A stretch of 64,000 nucleotides of DNA from Xiphophorus maculatus (taxonomy: Eukaryota > Chordata > Actinopteri > Cyprinodontiformes > Poeciliidae). Below, one piece after another: positions 1 to 10,621 of the stretch (positions are counted from its first letter, which is position 1; every line of letters starts with the position of its first letter). The notes under the pieces were generated by a model. That model saw only the letters and a program-made list of their open reading frames with translations. It was not told the DNA's origin and made no database searches. The DNA lies in contig NC_036443.1 in the NCBI RefSeq assembly GCF_002775205.1, positions 16,592,373 to 16,656,372 on the forward strand, given 5' to 3'. Made by a program: the position numbers and the translations under genes.

Positions 1-779
1 TTTTTTGCAACTGAACAGTGAATAACACTAATTCTCTCTGTCAGGATAGTGCTGACATCTGCTGGATATTCTGTGAAACTGCAATATGCAGCAATTGACT
101 TGCTTCACAAGTAAGCTTCTGTCCTTTTCAATTACCTCTTAAGAAATATAATTCAATTGATTACCTGCCTATGAAGCTAAGAACATGGTTCACCTTTTCA
201 GAAAAACAAGTGCAGCAGTAATTGTGACTTTTGCTTAAAACAAGAAAAAATATGACAGGCCTGACATCCAGGATTTTACATTTTAACTTTAGAAGAACAC
301 TACATTGTTTCAGAGCTTATTACCATGGCAATAAGCTCTGTCATAACTGAGTTACTGTATGTTGGATCAAAGAGACATGTATACCCTCTCACTAGAAAAA
401 AATTAAAAAAACACATGCTCCCCTTGTGATGCACACCCTCTGACTCATCACAAAATCAATACGAGATGGTAACACAGTCCTCTCTGTCTGAAATGAAGGA
501 CATTGGTGGTGCCTTTGTGCTTGTCTGTGTCACAAAGTCTGACACTGCAGAAGATACTATTGTTTGTACATCAACATACAGTCCAATGAAATATTAACTA
601 AAAAATCACAGTGCAAAGAATACAATGAGAACCACTGAAGAACAGAGGAAAGAAAGTTCTTGGGTTTGAGAGTTTTGTTTTGGAAAAAGTGACCAAACTC
701 CAAAAATAACACTACCTAACCCTAATAAGTCCCTCCTGATAAAATTAAGAAGACTTGGAGTCTCACATGAATACCTTAC
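1..779. other. No gene recognised; presumed intron or flank of left-edge minus-strand gene
   Basis: No convincing exon was found on either strand. The stretch is AT-rich, without microsatellites or recognisable transposon ends. If the minus-strand candidate exon at 780-956 is real, this region is the intron that follows it. Confidence 0.4.
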
Positions 780-956
780 TTGTCAATGGGCTTCCCAGTT
801 CTTCGATGTGCTGCCGGGCCGAGCGCAAAGAGAGACGGCGAGTGGAGGGAGGTCGCACTTCTTCAACTTCCCAGGAACAATGGTCTGTTTTTTCCTGGAT
901 CACAGTTGCATCCTCGTCGCTGCTCTCTCATTGGTTCACTCTCCTTCACCATTCCC
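780..956 (-). CDS. Candidate exon of a minus-strand gene, possibly the 5' end of nav1
   Basis: On the minus strand this 177-nt block has a strong acceptor (pyrimidine-rich tract ending in TTCCTGTGTAG at 957) and a strong donor (AA|GTAAGG, GT at 779-778). The first ATG (952-950, context GGGAATGG) opens a 29-codon frame that stops inside the exon. Another frame reads through the rest of the exon with natural-looking codons and includes RRLSLRSARQHIEELGSPLT. The two frames meet at a GAGAGAG run near 925, where one extra base would join them. So this is a coding exon with a one-base difference, or a 5' leader exon. The sequence was not recognised. The suggestion of nav1 rests only on position: in human, NAV1 is the next gene beyond CSRP1 and is transcribed away from it, as here. 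Confidence 0.4.
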
Positions 957-2637
957 CTACACAGGAAGTTGTGACAAATAGGAATGACAAATCCAGCAAA
1001 TTAGCAGCAAACATACCAAGATGACTCATTTTCAAAGTCACTTTTGTGTCTGAAATCAATGTTCTCACCTGCTAGCATGAAAAATATATAATTTGAGGAT
1101 GTAAAAAAAAAAAGTACTGAAGAATGAGTCGAGGTCTGTTTATGTGATCATGACTCAGTGACCCAAATGGAGAGATTTGATCAACAATGAACCACGATGA
1201 CACATTATCTTTCACATTCAATAAAAGACTAACACACAACAATACTTTTAGATTATGGTGTGTTGTGTTGAAGACAATCCATGACTTCTGCTGGCAGATT
1301 TTCTTGAAGACACAACAGAAAACAAAGTTCAAAATGCAGCATAGATCAATGATGAATAGTCACCCAACACCACAAAAAAAAAAAAAAAATACTAAATCTT
1401 GTTATTTATTTACAGCACACTCATCATATAAGTAGGCCCAAAGAGAAGCAAAACACTCACTCACAAATTTAACAGCATGAAACACAACCAGGTCGCACAA
1501 AATGTAAACATCTATTTCTGCAAACAAATTTGGTGCCTTTCATCCACTCATCGTTCAACACTTATTTCAGCAGTGGTAGTTCTTGTTTTCATGGAGCCAG
1601 AACCTTTCTGCTTTTTCCAACATTTACCTCTCAAAACAACCCAACATATTCACACCCAAGTGATGAAGTCAAAAAATTGTGACGTACCACAATTATGAGG
1701 AAGTAAAAAAAAAGAAGAAATTTGTTTTGCATTAATTCTCACTATATAAGGAATTTTCAATAAATGTAGCTTTTTAATAACCCACAAATCAATAGTTAGT
1801 GTAAAATCAATTAACTCCAGCTTGATCATGTTGCACTTTTCACATACTAGTTAATAATATTATACAGATAATTCATAATATAAAACAAAATATGTTCCAT
1901 GTTTGTCGGTCAACAATAGAATAAATGTTTCATAAATCACAAACTGTTTCTTAAATTTAAATAATCTAAACACGTTAGGTATGATTTGTCTTATTTTATT
2001 TTACGATTTTTAAACTATAACAATCAACTACATTCTTGATTCCATAAAAAAACTTAAAACTGTAAAATATCCCTTTAAGAACTGCCTGCTTTTGGGTATG
2101 GCCATACTGTGCTTTCTCATTGATTAGATATGCAAATAAGCCACAGAAAACTGATTTGTTTGGGATGCAACTGATATCAAAAACCACCACTGCTCATGAA
2201 GAGTAACTTATGCCATTGCATGCATACAAAGTATACAGAACTGAGTCATGGGGGCCCTATATGCTGACTCAAGCTGATCCTGTCACCCCTGGTCATAAAA
2301 TCCCCCAACTGGCCAGCTTTTCTTCCAACCAAGCACTGCCTTCTCCCATCTTTTCACTTTATTCCCGACAGTCACGCCACTGTGATCGCATTCACTCTCA
2401 AAAGAGAAAACTTATAATTATCTCTGTTTACACCGTCACTAAACAAGAAAGACCACAATACATCAAAATGAACTAAAAAAAAATTTTACGATATAAAGTG
2501 TAAGTAAGTAAAATGAGGATAAGGCTCGACTTACCCTCTCTCACTCTTGTGTCTGGCTGAGTGTCTGCCTTTCTTTGCCTCTGTCTACTTTTGTGAGGCT
2601 GGCCGGCGTACATGTGTATTTGTGTCTATAATCTCAC
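957..2637. other. No gene recognised; presumed first intron of the left-edge minus-strand gene
   Basis: AT-rich sequence with short A runs (for example 1375-1389). No exon or mobile element was recognised. It lies between the candidate minus-strand exon 1 and the exon at 780-956. Confidence 0.35.
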
Positions 2638-2768
2638 CTTCTATCACGTCATGCCGCTCCGCTGCTGCCGCAGTACGCCTGCAGCCATGTACCCGCCTCT
2701 ACCTCTCTCTCATCATTACAATATCTGTCTCTCTCTCTCCCTCAGTCTGAGTAATGGACCTGTTGGCT
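2638..2768 (-). other. Candidate first (leader) exon, minus strand
   Basis: On the minus strand this ends at a good donor (GATAGAAG|GTGAGA, GT at 2637-2636) and begins about 30 bp after a TATA-like box. It is GC-richer than its surroundings and contains a short upstream reading frame (ATGGCTGCAGGCG and on, 14 codons) that ends before the donor. This fits a 5' untranslated exon spliced to 780-956. The start of transcription is inferred from the TATA position only. Confidence 0.35.
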
Positions 2769-2790
2769 GGAGTCCCTCCCTCTCAGCAGT

Positions 2791-2800
2791 GAAATATAAA
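2791..2800. promoter_or_regulatory. TATA-like box near the left-edge gene, usable on either strand
   Basis: The sequence GAAATATAAA reads as ATATAAA on the plus strand and TTTATATTTC on the minus strand. The minus orientation is favoured because a leader exon with a good donor follows it; a plus-strand csrp1 promoter cannot be excluded. A TG repeat lies at about 2842-2861. Confidence 0.3.
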
Positions 2801-5076
2801 CCCAGCTAGCAAAGACAGGCTGGTGCATTAGCTAGATGAGTGTATTGCTGTGTGTGTGTGTGTGTGCATGCACAGGGGTGTGTTCGTGTGTGTGAGCAAG
2901 AGAGATTTAACCTCAATAGTCTGAGTAGCATATGATAATTAAAGCAGATTTGGCTCCAAATGTGAAAAACCTGACCCCAATCATCAGATTTTCAAGATCT
3001 AATTGTTGAAGCGGGAAAAAAAGAGAGAAAAACTGAGAAAATCAACAAACTGGGTTAAAAGGAGATCAGCTGATGCAAACTCATGATTACCCTTAGACAC
3101 CTGATGTCTTTATGTGCTGGAGGAGAGGGACAGTCTCTCCATCCATCACTCCGTTTTGTCCCATTCTACTAATGAAAAGGGAGGGGCAAATGAGAAACAA
3201 GGGAGACACAACCAAGAAGAAAGGAGGAGTGATATGAGCAGGGAAAACATCGTACCCCCATCAGCATAAAACATCAGCTGGCATACTAAGATAACAAAAC
3301 ATATCGATTATTGCAGTTACACTGAGAATACCAGTAAGATTATTGACTATTTTAATATATAAATAGAATTTTGATAGGAAAATAGAATAAAGACCTGCTA
3401 AATTTGTTAGCAGTTTTCAAATAAACTTGTTCATTGTGCAGAATATTTTACCTTTTGGCTGTTCTGATATTTAAGGACTTTGCCCTCCACTCTGTATACG
3501 CACATCACTCATGAGCCACTTTTTAGCTTAGCGGAACAACAATGTTGTCAATAACGCCTCATAGGAGGTGATAAATGTTCTTATTTGAATGCTGTCTTCT
3601 CAGAGGAGATGAACAGAGCACAAAACAATAGACAGAGATGTCTCATCAGAATATGAAAGCAGCTTTTGTATTCTTCTTGTTACCAAGAGCTAAACTAGCA
3701 ACTCTAAACAGCAGATTTCTCCTCACTTTGTGTTTCCTATTTTGTTTATCACCAAACCTCTGGTTTTTCTTATCCGCTGTGTGTCTTGGTACCACCCTCT
3801 AACTGGAACTGTTTTTGTTTCTGTTGGCGTGTGCCACTAATGCAGTCATAAAAATCTATCCAGCATGCAGATGTTTGTATAGATCCTAAGTGGAACCTGG
3901 GAGACATGTACAGACGGTGAAATTTACATCACAGATGCTTTGGACTGCAGCAGTCAGCAGAGCGAACTGGGAAGTATGAATTAGGCTTTTATTCATTATG
4001 AAGTCATTCAAAGTTTAATTTAAACCCGTTTCCCTGTTCATTTTGCTTCATCACTTCCCTCTTTCCATAATTCCTATGCCATTTCCAACTATTCTGTCTA
4101 GGAATTTCAGCTCATGCTCTCACACCACTGCTGCACATTCATTCACTCCAGTTGTCATAGTTAGAAGATGTAAACTCCCTGTTCAACAACCTCTATTTAA
4201 ATTCTGCTGTTCTTTGTTCCTAATTTGAAAATGTCTCATTTATGAACTCATGTTTCTTGGGTGAAGGGAGGTTGTTTAAGCCAACTGCACAGCCAGTGTG
4301 CAGCAACAAGTGGGGCAAGGGCAGCCTTATGCTACGCCGTTCCTCAGATAGTCTGGTAAAACTCTTGTCAAACTCTGGTATCTCAACAGGACTTGAAACC
4401 AAAGAAAGGAAATTGTGGATTGTGTGAATGCAGTTGCATTTTGTGAATTTAATATGGTTTCTTTTTTCAAACAAGTTCATACATAATCAGCTGACTACAA
4501 GCTATAGGTTAAATTTCTTCTCATAAAGGCTGTGTGGCGACAAAACTCAAAGACTCTGACCCCATCGCCGGACACTGAAAATGCCCTTCGATCTTGTGCA
4601 ACAAACTACCGTGTAACCACTGTGTCTCGTTCACAGACGAAAAACTTTAAATATTTGAAATTGTACTTCCCATGAGCTTTTACAACTGCCCTTCCAAATT
4701 ACATCTTGGTATTTACAGTCTCTCTGAGAAACCTAGTTATTTTGTAATTTTCTTTTCTTGTGGGATCTTTTCCTGTCTTCAATTATAGTTCTGTGCAAAG
4801 CCACATTTGTGTTTTGCTCTGGATCTCCGTGTCTCACTCCCTCCCTGTGACCCTGTTGTCTCCCAGCTCATATTTCTGCTTTGCTGGCTTCGGTTTTGCA
4901 CACTGAAACTTGGGCCCCATGTAGCATATTTAATGGCAGCTATAATACAAAATAAATCAATGCGTAGCAATCCCTATTGCAAAGTACAATTTCCAACATC
5001 TTCTGATAAATATGATTTCTCAGACTCCAACCCATTTTTTTTGCTTACAGTTGTGTAAGCAAAAAAAAGATTTGAA

Positions 5077-5114
5077 GCATTTTTGTCAACGAAGATTTGC
5101 GTCAAATCTTCGTT
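5077..5114. repeat. Hairpin block related to sequence inside the 6.1-kb hAT copy
   Basis: Positions 5088-5099 (AACGAAGATTTG) and 5103-5114 (CAAATCTTCGTT) are perfect inverted arms with a 3-base loop. The preceding part, TTTTGTCAACGAAGATTTG, is nearly repeated at about 6322-6345 inside the hAT copy. It is probably a small fragment of the same repeat family. Confidence 0.5.
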
Positions 5115-5655
5115 GCTTGACCTGTATGACTGGTCTTCAAGTTGTCTAACTGATAACATATTGATCAGACTCTTACTTGGTCTATAAGCCCCCAACATGG
5201 AGACGTAAGCATAATGGAGTATCTGCTCAGTAAAAGCCATTATGCAAATAAACATAAAGCTGCTCAGCCAGGCATGACAAAGTGATGCTTGCTTTCAGAA
5301 CACAGTAGGTCCTACGCAATGAACGGCCCCTCCCCCAAGATGTGTACTGTACAATACACATGACCTCCTCGCTCTTCCCTCTCATGTTTCTTCATACTAA
5401 TGTGAGATGCTTTGCTGGTAATAATCCATGCGTTACTCACCTATTAATCCTAATATTATCATCAGGTGCTGCTCCTGTTTTCTTCAGCTCCAAGCACATG
5501 AATAAAAACTGTAAAACTTCTGCAACCACAAGTATGAAAAAAAAAAACACCCTCACATGATCTGTTGCTTTGTCCCTGTGTTTCATGAAAATGGGAAGTG
5601 ACTTGTAACAGAGGATTATGGGTAGTGGTGTGCAGCAAGCGTCTGCAGAGACTAT

Positions 5656-5713
5656 GAGTTTGTGTGTGTTGAGTAGGGTGTGTGTTGATGGAGTTTGTGT
5701 GTGTTGAGTAGGG
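5656..5713. repeat. Two-copy GT-rich minisatellite
   Basis: The unit GAGTTTGTGTGTGTTGAGTA followed by GGG occurs at 5656-5678 and again at 5691-5713, with a degenerate linker between. Confidence 0.7.
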
Positions 5714-6139
5714 TTGGATGTGGGGGTGAGGGGAGTTAATGTCATAGCTAATCTTCTGATGTCCCCTAGGGCATGTCCCCTCCCGGGAGAGAAGGACTCT
5801 GTGACAGACGCTGTTTTTACAAAAGGACACTTGTGTCACCGTCACACTAGGAGCAGACTGATGAAAAAAACAAAAAGGGGGGTGCAATTTCAACATGTTG
5901 ACTGTCTGGAGCCCCGGGCCTCACACGTGTGGTCTAAATAAAATCTCTGCATCAGAACACAAAAAACTTACAAAAAAGTTCAAACCTCTGCATCAAAACA
6001 CAAAAAAGTTAATCTAAAACTAACAGATTAGTTCATTTTTAGATTAATTTAAAGGTTTTCTGTAATAGCAGAGACTTTCTTTATGAGCTTAATCCTTCAT
6101 TATAAAGGTTCCATCAGCTTTATGAGTTAGTCTCTAGCT

Positions 6140-7443
6140 CGGAGGTCAGCAACCCGCGGCTCTTTAGCGCTGCCCTAGTGGCTCTCTGGAGCTTTTTCAA
6201 AAATGTTTGAAAATGGAAAAAGATGGGGTGGGAAATATAATTAGTTTTAATAACATGACACAATCATTCTTAATGTTTTCCAATGCTATAAAATCGTGTA
6301 GAATAAATATTAAATTTCAACATTTCTGTCAACAAAGATTTGTGTCAAAGCCTGTGACACATTTCTTTCAACTGGGCAGGGTGTGAGGCAGGTGGATGTA
6401 GTAAACAAACCGACGAGTGTGTGGTTGGAGAGCAGAGGGAAAAGAGAAACATAGCAGAGGAGAGATTCTACAATTCTTGGACCGAATCATTTGCATTCAT
6501 TGCCAATGTGGAAGGATTACCTGAACATTTGCTCTGTAGCGAGAAGTTGTCAAATAACAAAAAGAGTACCGTACTTTCCGGACTATAGAGCGCACCTTAC
6601 TGTAAGCTGCACCTACACATTTTTTGGAAAAAATGGAAACATACACCGGGCTATAAGCCGCATGGTTCAAAGCGTGGAGAAAAAGAATGACACTTGGCAA
6701 TATTGTGTTTTGTTGCTCAGGTCTGAGGATGATTGCGTGTCAAAAGAGAAGAGGATGCTGCTATGTTTTACCATTGCACTGACTTGCTTGGCATTTGCAC
6801 AGAAATCAAACTTAAACTGTATTAATTTAATTTTATATACTTTACCTTTTCAAAAGGCTACTGCTTTATTTTTATAACTGCAGGTTGTGCTTTATTGCAC
6901 TCCGTTTGTTGCCCAGGTAAGGGGCACGTTATGCACGTTCCGTTTTGTTGTGTTTTTCCGTCACACACTTAACAGTGATTATTTACAAAGAGCGGTCGTT
7001 ATGCAAACTACATTTGGGAGCAGGTTTTCCGAGTTCCAAAAGGAAAAAAATGACTCTTTCCCTGTCGATCTTCATAATAAAAATGACATCAAAAATCCGA
7101 TTTCTTTATTGCATTTCTTTAATTTGATCAAAGTAACGAAACATAATACATTCATATTGGAACGAAAGGTAAACTTAAAGCACCATTACACAACAGAGTA
7201 GTCACATGGTGCGTCATTCCTTCCAGGACACACTGCAGGAAAAATAAACATTTAATCATGAAAGCTAATTATGTACACATGTAGTCATTTTGATAATAGG
7301 CTAATATAAACACTTTAAAGCCTGTTTTGCCTTCATTATAAGCCTTATATAAGGCTTTTAATTTTTTGCAGCTCCAGACAGATTTGTTTTTTGCTTATTT
7401 GGTCCAAAATAGCTCTTTAAACATTTTGGGTTGCCGATCCCTG
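6140..7443 (+). mobile_element. Degenerate hAT DNA transposon copy
   Basis: The left end (CGGAGGTCAGCAACCC, 6140-6155) and the complement of the right end (CAGGGATCGGCAACCC, 7443-7428) match at 12 of 16 positions and fit the CAGNGGTCGGCAACC type of hAT terminal repeat. Just inside the left end is the motif GCGGCTCTTTAGCGCTGCCC, common to such elements. At about 6460-6567 a plus-strand frame reads RFYNSWTESFAFIANVEGLP and then LLCSEKLSNNKK, like the N-terminal zinc-finger part of ZBED/GTF2IRD2-type hAT transposases. At about 7010-7070 a second piece (FGSRFSEFQKEKNDSFPVDL) resembles a later part of the protein. The transposase is broken and most of it is gone. Flanking 8-mers do not match, which suggests an old insertion. 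Confidence 0.75.
6567..6672. repeat. Unclassified repeat fragment nested in the hAT copy
   Basis: Begins GTACCGTACTTTCCGGACTA and continues with a GCGCACC segment and, about 75 bp on, GGGCTATAAGCCGC. This ACCGTA-TTTCCGGACTATA pattern is typical of a widespread vertebrate DNA repeat with short internal inverted motifs. It interrupts the N-terminal transposase frame of the surrounding element. The family was not settled and no matching right end was seen. Confidence 0.5.
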
Positions 7444-9249
7444 AGATATAGACCTGACATCACTGTCACCACCAGATGATGCTACTGTGCCTGTCGTTGT
7501 AAATCACAGCGCCAGAAGTCAAAAGTAAAATAAATACTACTGGATCTTTTTTTATTTATAAGCATTTTCTAAGCAGATAGGAAAGTCTAGGACCTTTTGA
7601 GTTGTAAGACTTAAATTATGGTTTATCTCACTGATCAGTTTTAAAACTGCGAATATTTCACACTAACACATGTTAAAGAGAAAAATCCAGTATGGCTATC
7701 ACTTATGTTCTGATTAATAAATATTTTTGAAATATATTTTACACCTTCTATGCTTCAGGAGTGATTTAGTTCCCTGATTATGTTTTGTTTCAGCAGACAA
7801 ATTAAGAGTTTGACAGCATCCATCAGGCCTGCATGTTTTCAGAACGGCCAGCACTAAAAGCCACAAATAGCAAACAGATGTATGGCAGTGTAGCAGTTGC
7901 CTTTCTGCTAATGAGCCTTTATGACTGCTTAATGATGTAGTTAATTTGACATAAACTGCCATTACTTCCAAAATGCTCTAAAAAACAAACAAGCAAAGCC
8001 ATTTCAATATTTTTTTTTTCATCTCATCATTCTCATCAAATACTTTTTCTCCAAACATCTTGGGTGAGGGGAAAAGCAGCAGCACCACTTTACCCTCACT
8101 GTGTTTGTTGCAGTATTGATTAGCAATAATCAGGCAAATAAAGTCAAATTTTGCTTGACATCTATGATCAAACTGAAGAGATTTAATTCCTGATTCAGAT
8201 CTACATAGAATCCAATACCTTCCTTTGGCATTTTTGCATAAATAAACTTAAGTGAAACAAGCTGAATGCAAGTTAGCTTAATAAATCCTTATTTGCCACT
8301 GTTTGTGAATGTTGGTCTGTAATTCTCACAACCACCACATGATGGAAGCAGATCATTCTGTGTCACTGATCCTTATGGGACCTGCTTAGCCAATACTACA
8401 AATATTTTGATTTTTCCTTGACTTTTGCATCATTTATGAATTATTTCAGAATAAAGTTAAATCTACTACAATCAAAATCTTATGTTGTTGCTGTCAACAT
8501 TCACAAATTATCATTTGTACTGTAATTTGACCATATCACTAAACATACAAGTGAACCTTAAATAGGTTATGTATGTGTCTGTTCTGATAGCTCACCTTCT
8601 GCTGTTTATTAAACATTTGAGATAATTTATTTGAGAGTTTGTGTAACGAAACATAATACAGTATTTAACGAAACATGTACAATATTTAACATTTTTTTTA
8701 TTGTCTCAAGATTTTTTCTTTTCTTGTATAGCTAATTTTAAATAAAATACTTCACTTCTATATCCATCTGTAATAAATATTTCCTCCCTTGATAAGAGAA
8801 ATTACAATGTTTTATTCTACACTAACAAGTTGCTTCAGTGAGCTTTTCCTTATTCCTTCTCATTCATTAAACATAACTACAGTAATAAACTTGGAACTAA
8901 AAAATTTCTGAAGAAATTTAAACAGAATCTGCCAACGTGTGCCCGTCGGTTGGAAATCAACGTTCTGATGCTAAAAATTAGCATCAATGCTAAAGTAAGC
9001 CACAATGTAGTCAATAGCTTGTGGAGAATTACAAGAATGTTGACATGGACATCTTCCATTCAGTATGCTAAAATTAGTTTATAATCTAAAATAGGCCTAA
9101 AAGCTGTCAGTAGTATGTGGGGAATCAATAGCATGTTTTTTTAACTTTGACTTGCTCCATTCAGCATGTTAGACATAGCTAATAAATAAAAGAATTGCTA
9201 AATTGCTAATTTTGTGTATAAACTCCGTCAAGTGCTTGTTTTTAAATGC
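7444..9249. other. Intergenic, no gene seen
   Basis: AT-rich sequence with no spliceable exon, tandem repeat or transposon end recognised on either strand. Confidence 0.55.
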
Positions 9250-9269
9250 CATATTAGATTCATTGTGTT

Positions 9270-9560
9270 GATGCATTTTGACATGCATCCTTCACCCCTG
9301 AGGTGATTTTCTGCTGCACTATGCAAACGTCCCCATTCACTTTCAGAGCAGTTCCACACGACAGGATTTGTTGCCGTGCGCTTGCGCAATGTGAAGGAAA
9401 GAAGAGATGAGCTGTACACGCAGGCTGCGAAGTGAGAGAAATGTGATCGGCTTTGGTGATCGGCAACAAGAGACAGTGATCGGCGATCACCGATCATACA
9501 CTTTTTCACGGAAATCGGCCGATTATGATCGGTGGCCGATCGATCGGCACACCTTTTATT
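9270..9560. repeat. GATCGG-rich interspersed repeat, probably a DNA transposon fragment
   Basis: From about 9440 the sequence is packed with GATCGG and CCGATC units (for example GATCGGCGATCACCGATC and CGGCCGATTATGATCGGTGG). It matches the pattern of a common fish element whose end reads GATGCACCGATC. The left part (about 9310-9400, GCAAACGTCCCCATTCACTT) probably belongs to the same copy. Its limits are approximate and no target duplication was identified. Confidence 0.5.
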
Positions 9561-10340
9561 ACAACACTGTCAGATAAAGACACAGAATGCCACCATGTTT
9601 ATTTGTGAAGCGCAGGTTTGATGGAAAGAGTAGAAACTTTGCCACCATAATTTAAAAAAGGCGGCTCGCATGACCTCATGAAAAATTAAGCGTTCTAAAA
9701 TGGATCCATTCTGGAACCCAAAAATGATAGTTTCTGGTCTCCCAAGATGACAAGTTTGTGTGAATGCACAGAATACATAACAAAAATCTTTTATGGATAC
9801 ACGAACCTAAGCTCATGTCCATGTGGATAAGGCCTCAATTTGCTTATACCTTGGCTGGTTCTAACTAACCATACTAAGTAGTGTGTGCTACCCATGAATA
9901 TTAACCTCTAATGCACCTCTGACCATGGTAGTTTGGGTTCTTAAAAAGGCATTTTTGTTAAGAGTGAAGATTTTTTTTGTCATGAAAAGAACCTGGTTTT
10001 GACATTGCTTCATTTAAATAAGCTTTAATCTCTAAACACAAACCTTTGCTATGAATATGATTAAAAAGTTAACTAATGCAGGTAAGATAGTTACAAGGCA
10101 TTACCCCTTAAGAGAACCTCACCCCACAATCTGAATTTTCTGTCATACTGAGATGTAAATACTGGAATTTACAAGAAAATTGTACACTTTTAAAGCACCT
10201 TTAATTTTTTTTAAAGACAGAAAATGCAAATTCCACTTTGAAACATGGCAAACCACTACCTCTTTTAATCACCCCTGACCCCACCTACTTTCACTCTGAC
10301 TCTCTCTCGCTTGGTGAGTTACTCAGAAACTTCCCTCTTC
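9561..10340. other. Intergenic, no gene seen
   Basis: No exon, repeat or regulatory element could be supported here. Confidence 0.5.
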
Positions 10341-10621
10341 CTCAGTACTTTGCACATTGAAGCCACAACAACTGAAGCTCCTCCCTTTCAGCACATCTGG
10401 ACGGACATTGAAGAGAACATAACTTATTTTTGATTTGACTTCCACTACTGGGAAATACAGTAAAACACACATAACCTAAATTTGTTCTTCAACTAAAAGA
10501 GCAGTAATTGTATACTTGTGTTCAGGAAACCAGTCGTTTCCTGAACACACCCTCCTGCACTGGGGCTGCATCCAACTTCTTTTTATCCTACGTCTCAGAC
10601 CAACAACATCTACCAACTTTA
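10341..10621 (+). other. csrp1: Candidate 5' untranslated exon of csrp1
   Basis: The coding part of csrp1 starts one base after a splice acceptor, so at least one leader exon must lie upstream. This pyrimidine-rich stretch ends at a good donor (ACTTTAG|GTGAGC, GT at 10622-10623) and lies 2.6 kb before the first coding exon. A TGAGTTACTCAG AP-1-like palindrome sits at about 10315-10326. The assignment is inference; no TATA box was seen, and other leader exons farther upstream are possible. Confidence 0.3.
10517..10549. repeat. Perfect 14-bp inverted repeat in the candidate csrp1 leader
   Basis: TGTGTTCAGGAAAC (10517-10530) and GTTTCCTGAACACA (10536-10549) are perfect complements around the 5-base loop CAGTC. 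If transcribed it would form a stable hairpin. Confidence 0.8.

Larger units (their letters stand above)
2862..6139. other. Intergenic sequence between the left-edge gene and csrp1
   Basis: No exon was recognised on either strand. Besides the two repeats listed separately (5077-5114 and 5656-5713), it is plain AT-rich sequence. The 144-residue minus-strand open frame at 5462-5896 is produced largely by GT-rich tandem repeats and is not taken as a gene. Confidence 0.5.

Noticed and set aside
5656-5713. Possible CRISPR-like direct repeats
   Set aside because: Only two copies of a GT-rich unit in a vertebrate genome; this is a minisatellite.
5462-5896. 144-residue minus-strand open frame
   Set aside because: Much of it is a translation of the GT-rich minisatellite (repeated HTQT-type residues), and it has no family likeness or splice context.
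6491-6877. 128-residue plus-strand open frame as a host gene
   Set aside because: It lies inside the hAT copy and crosses the nested repeat; the real coding likeness in this area is a broken transposase in another frame.
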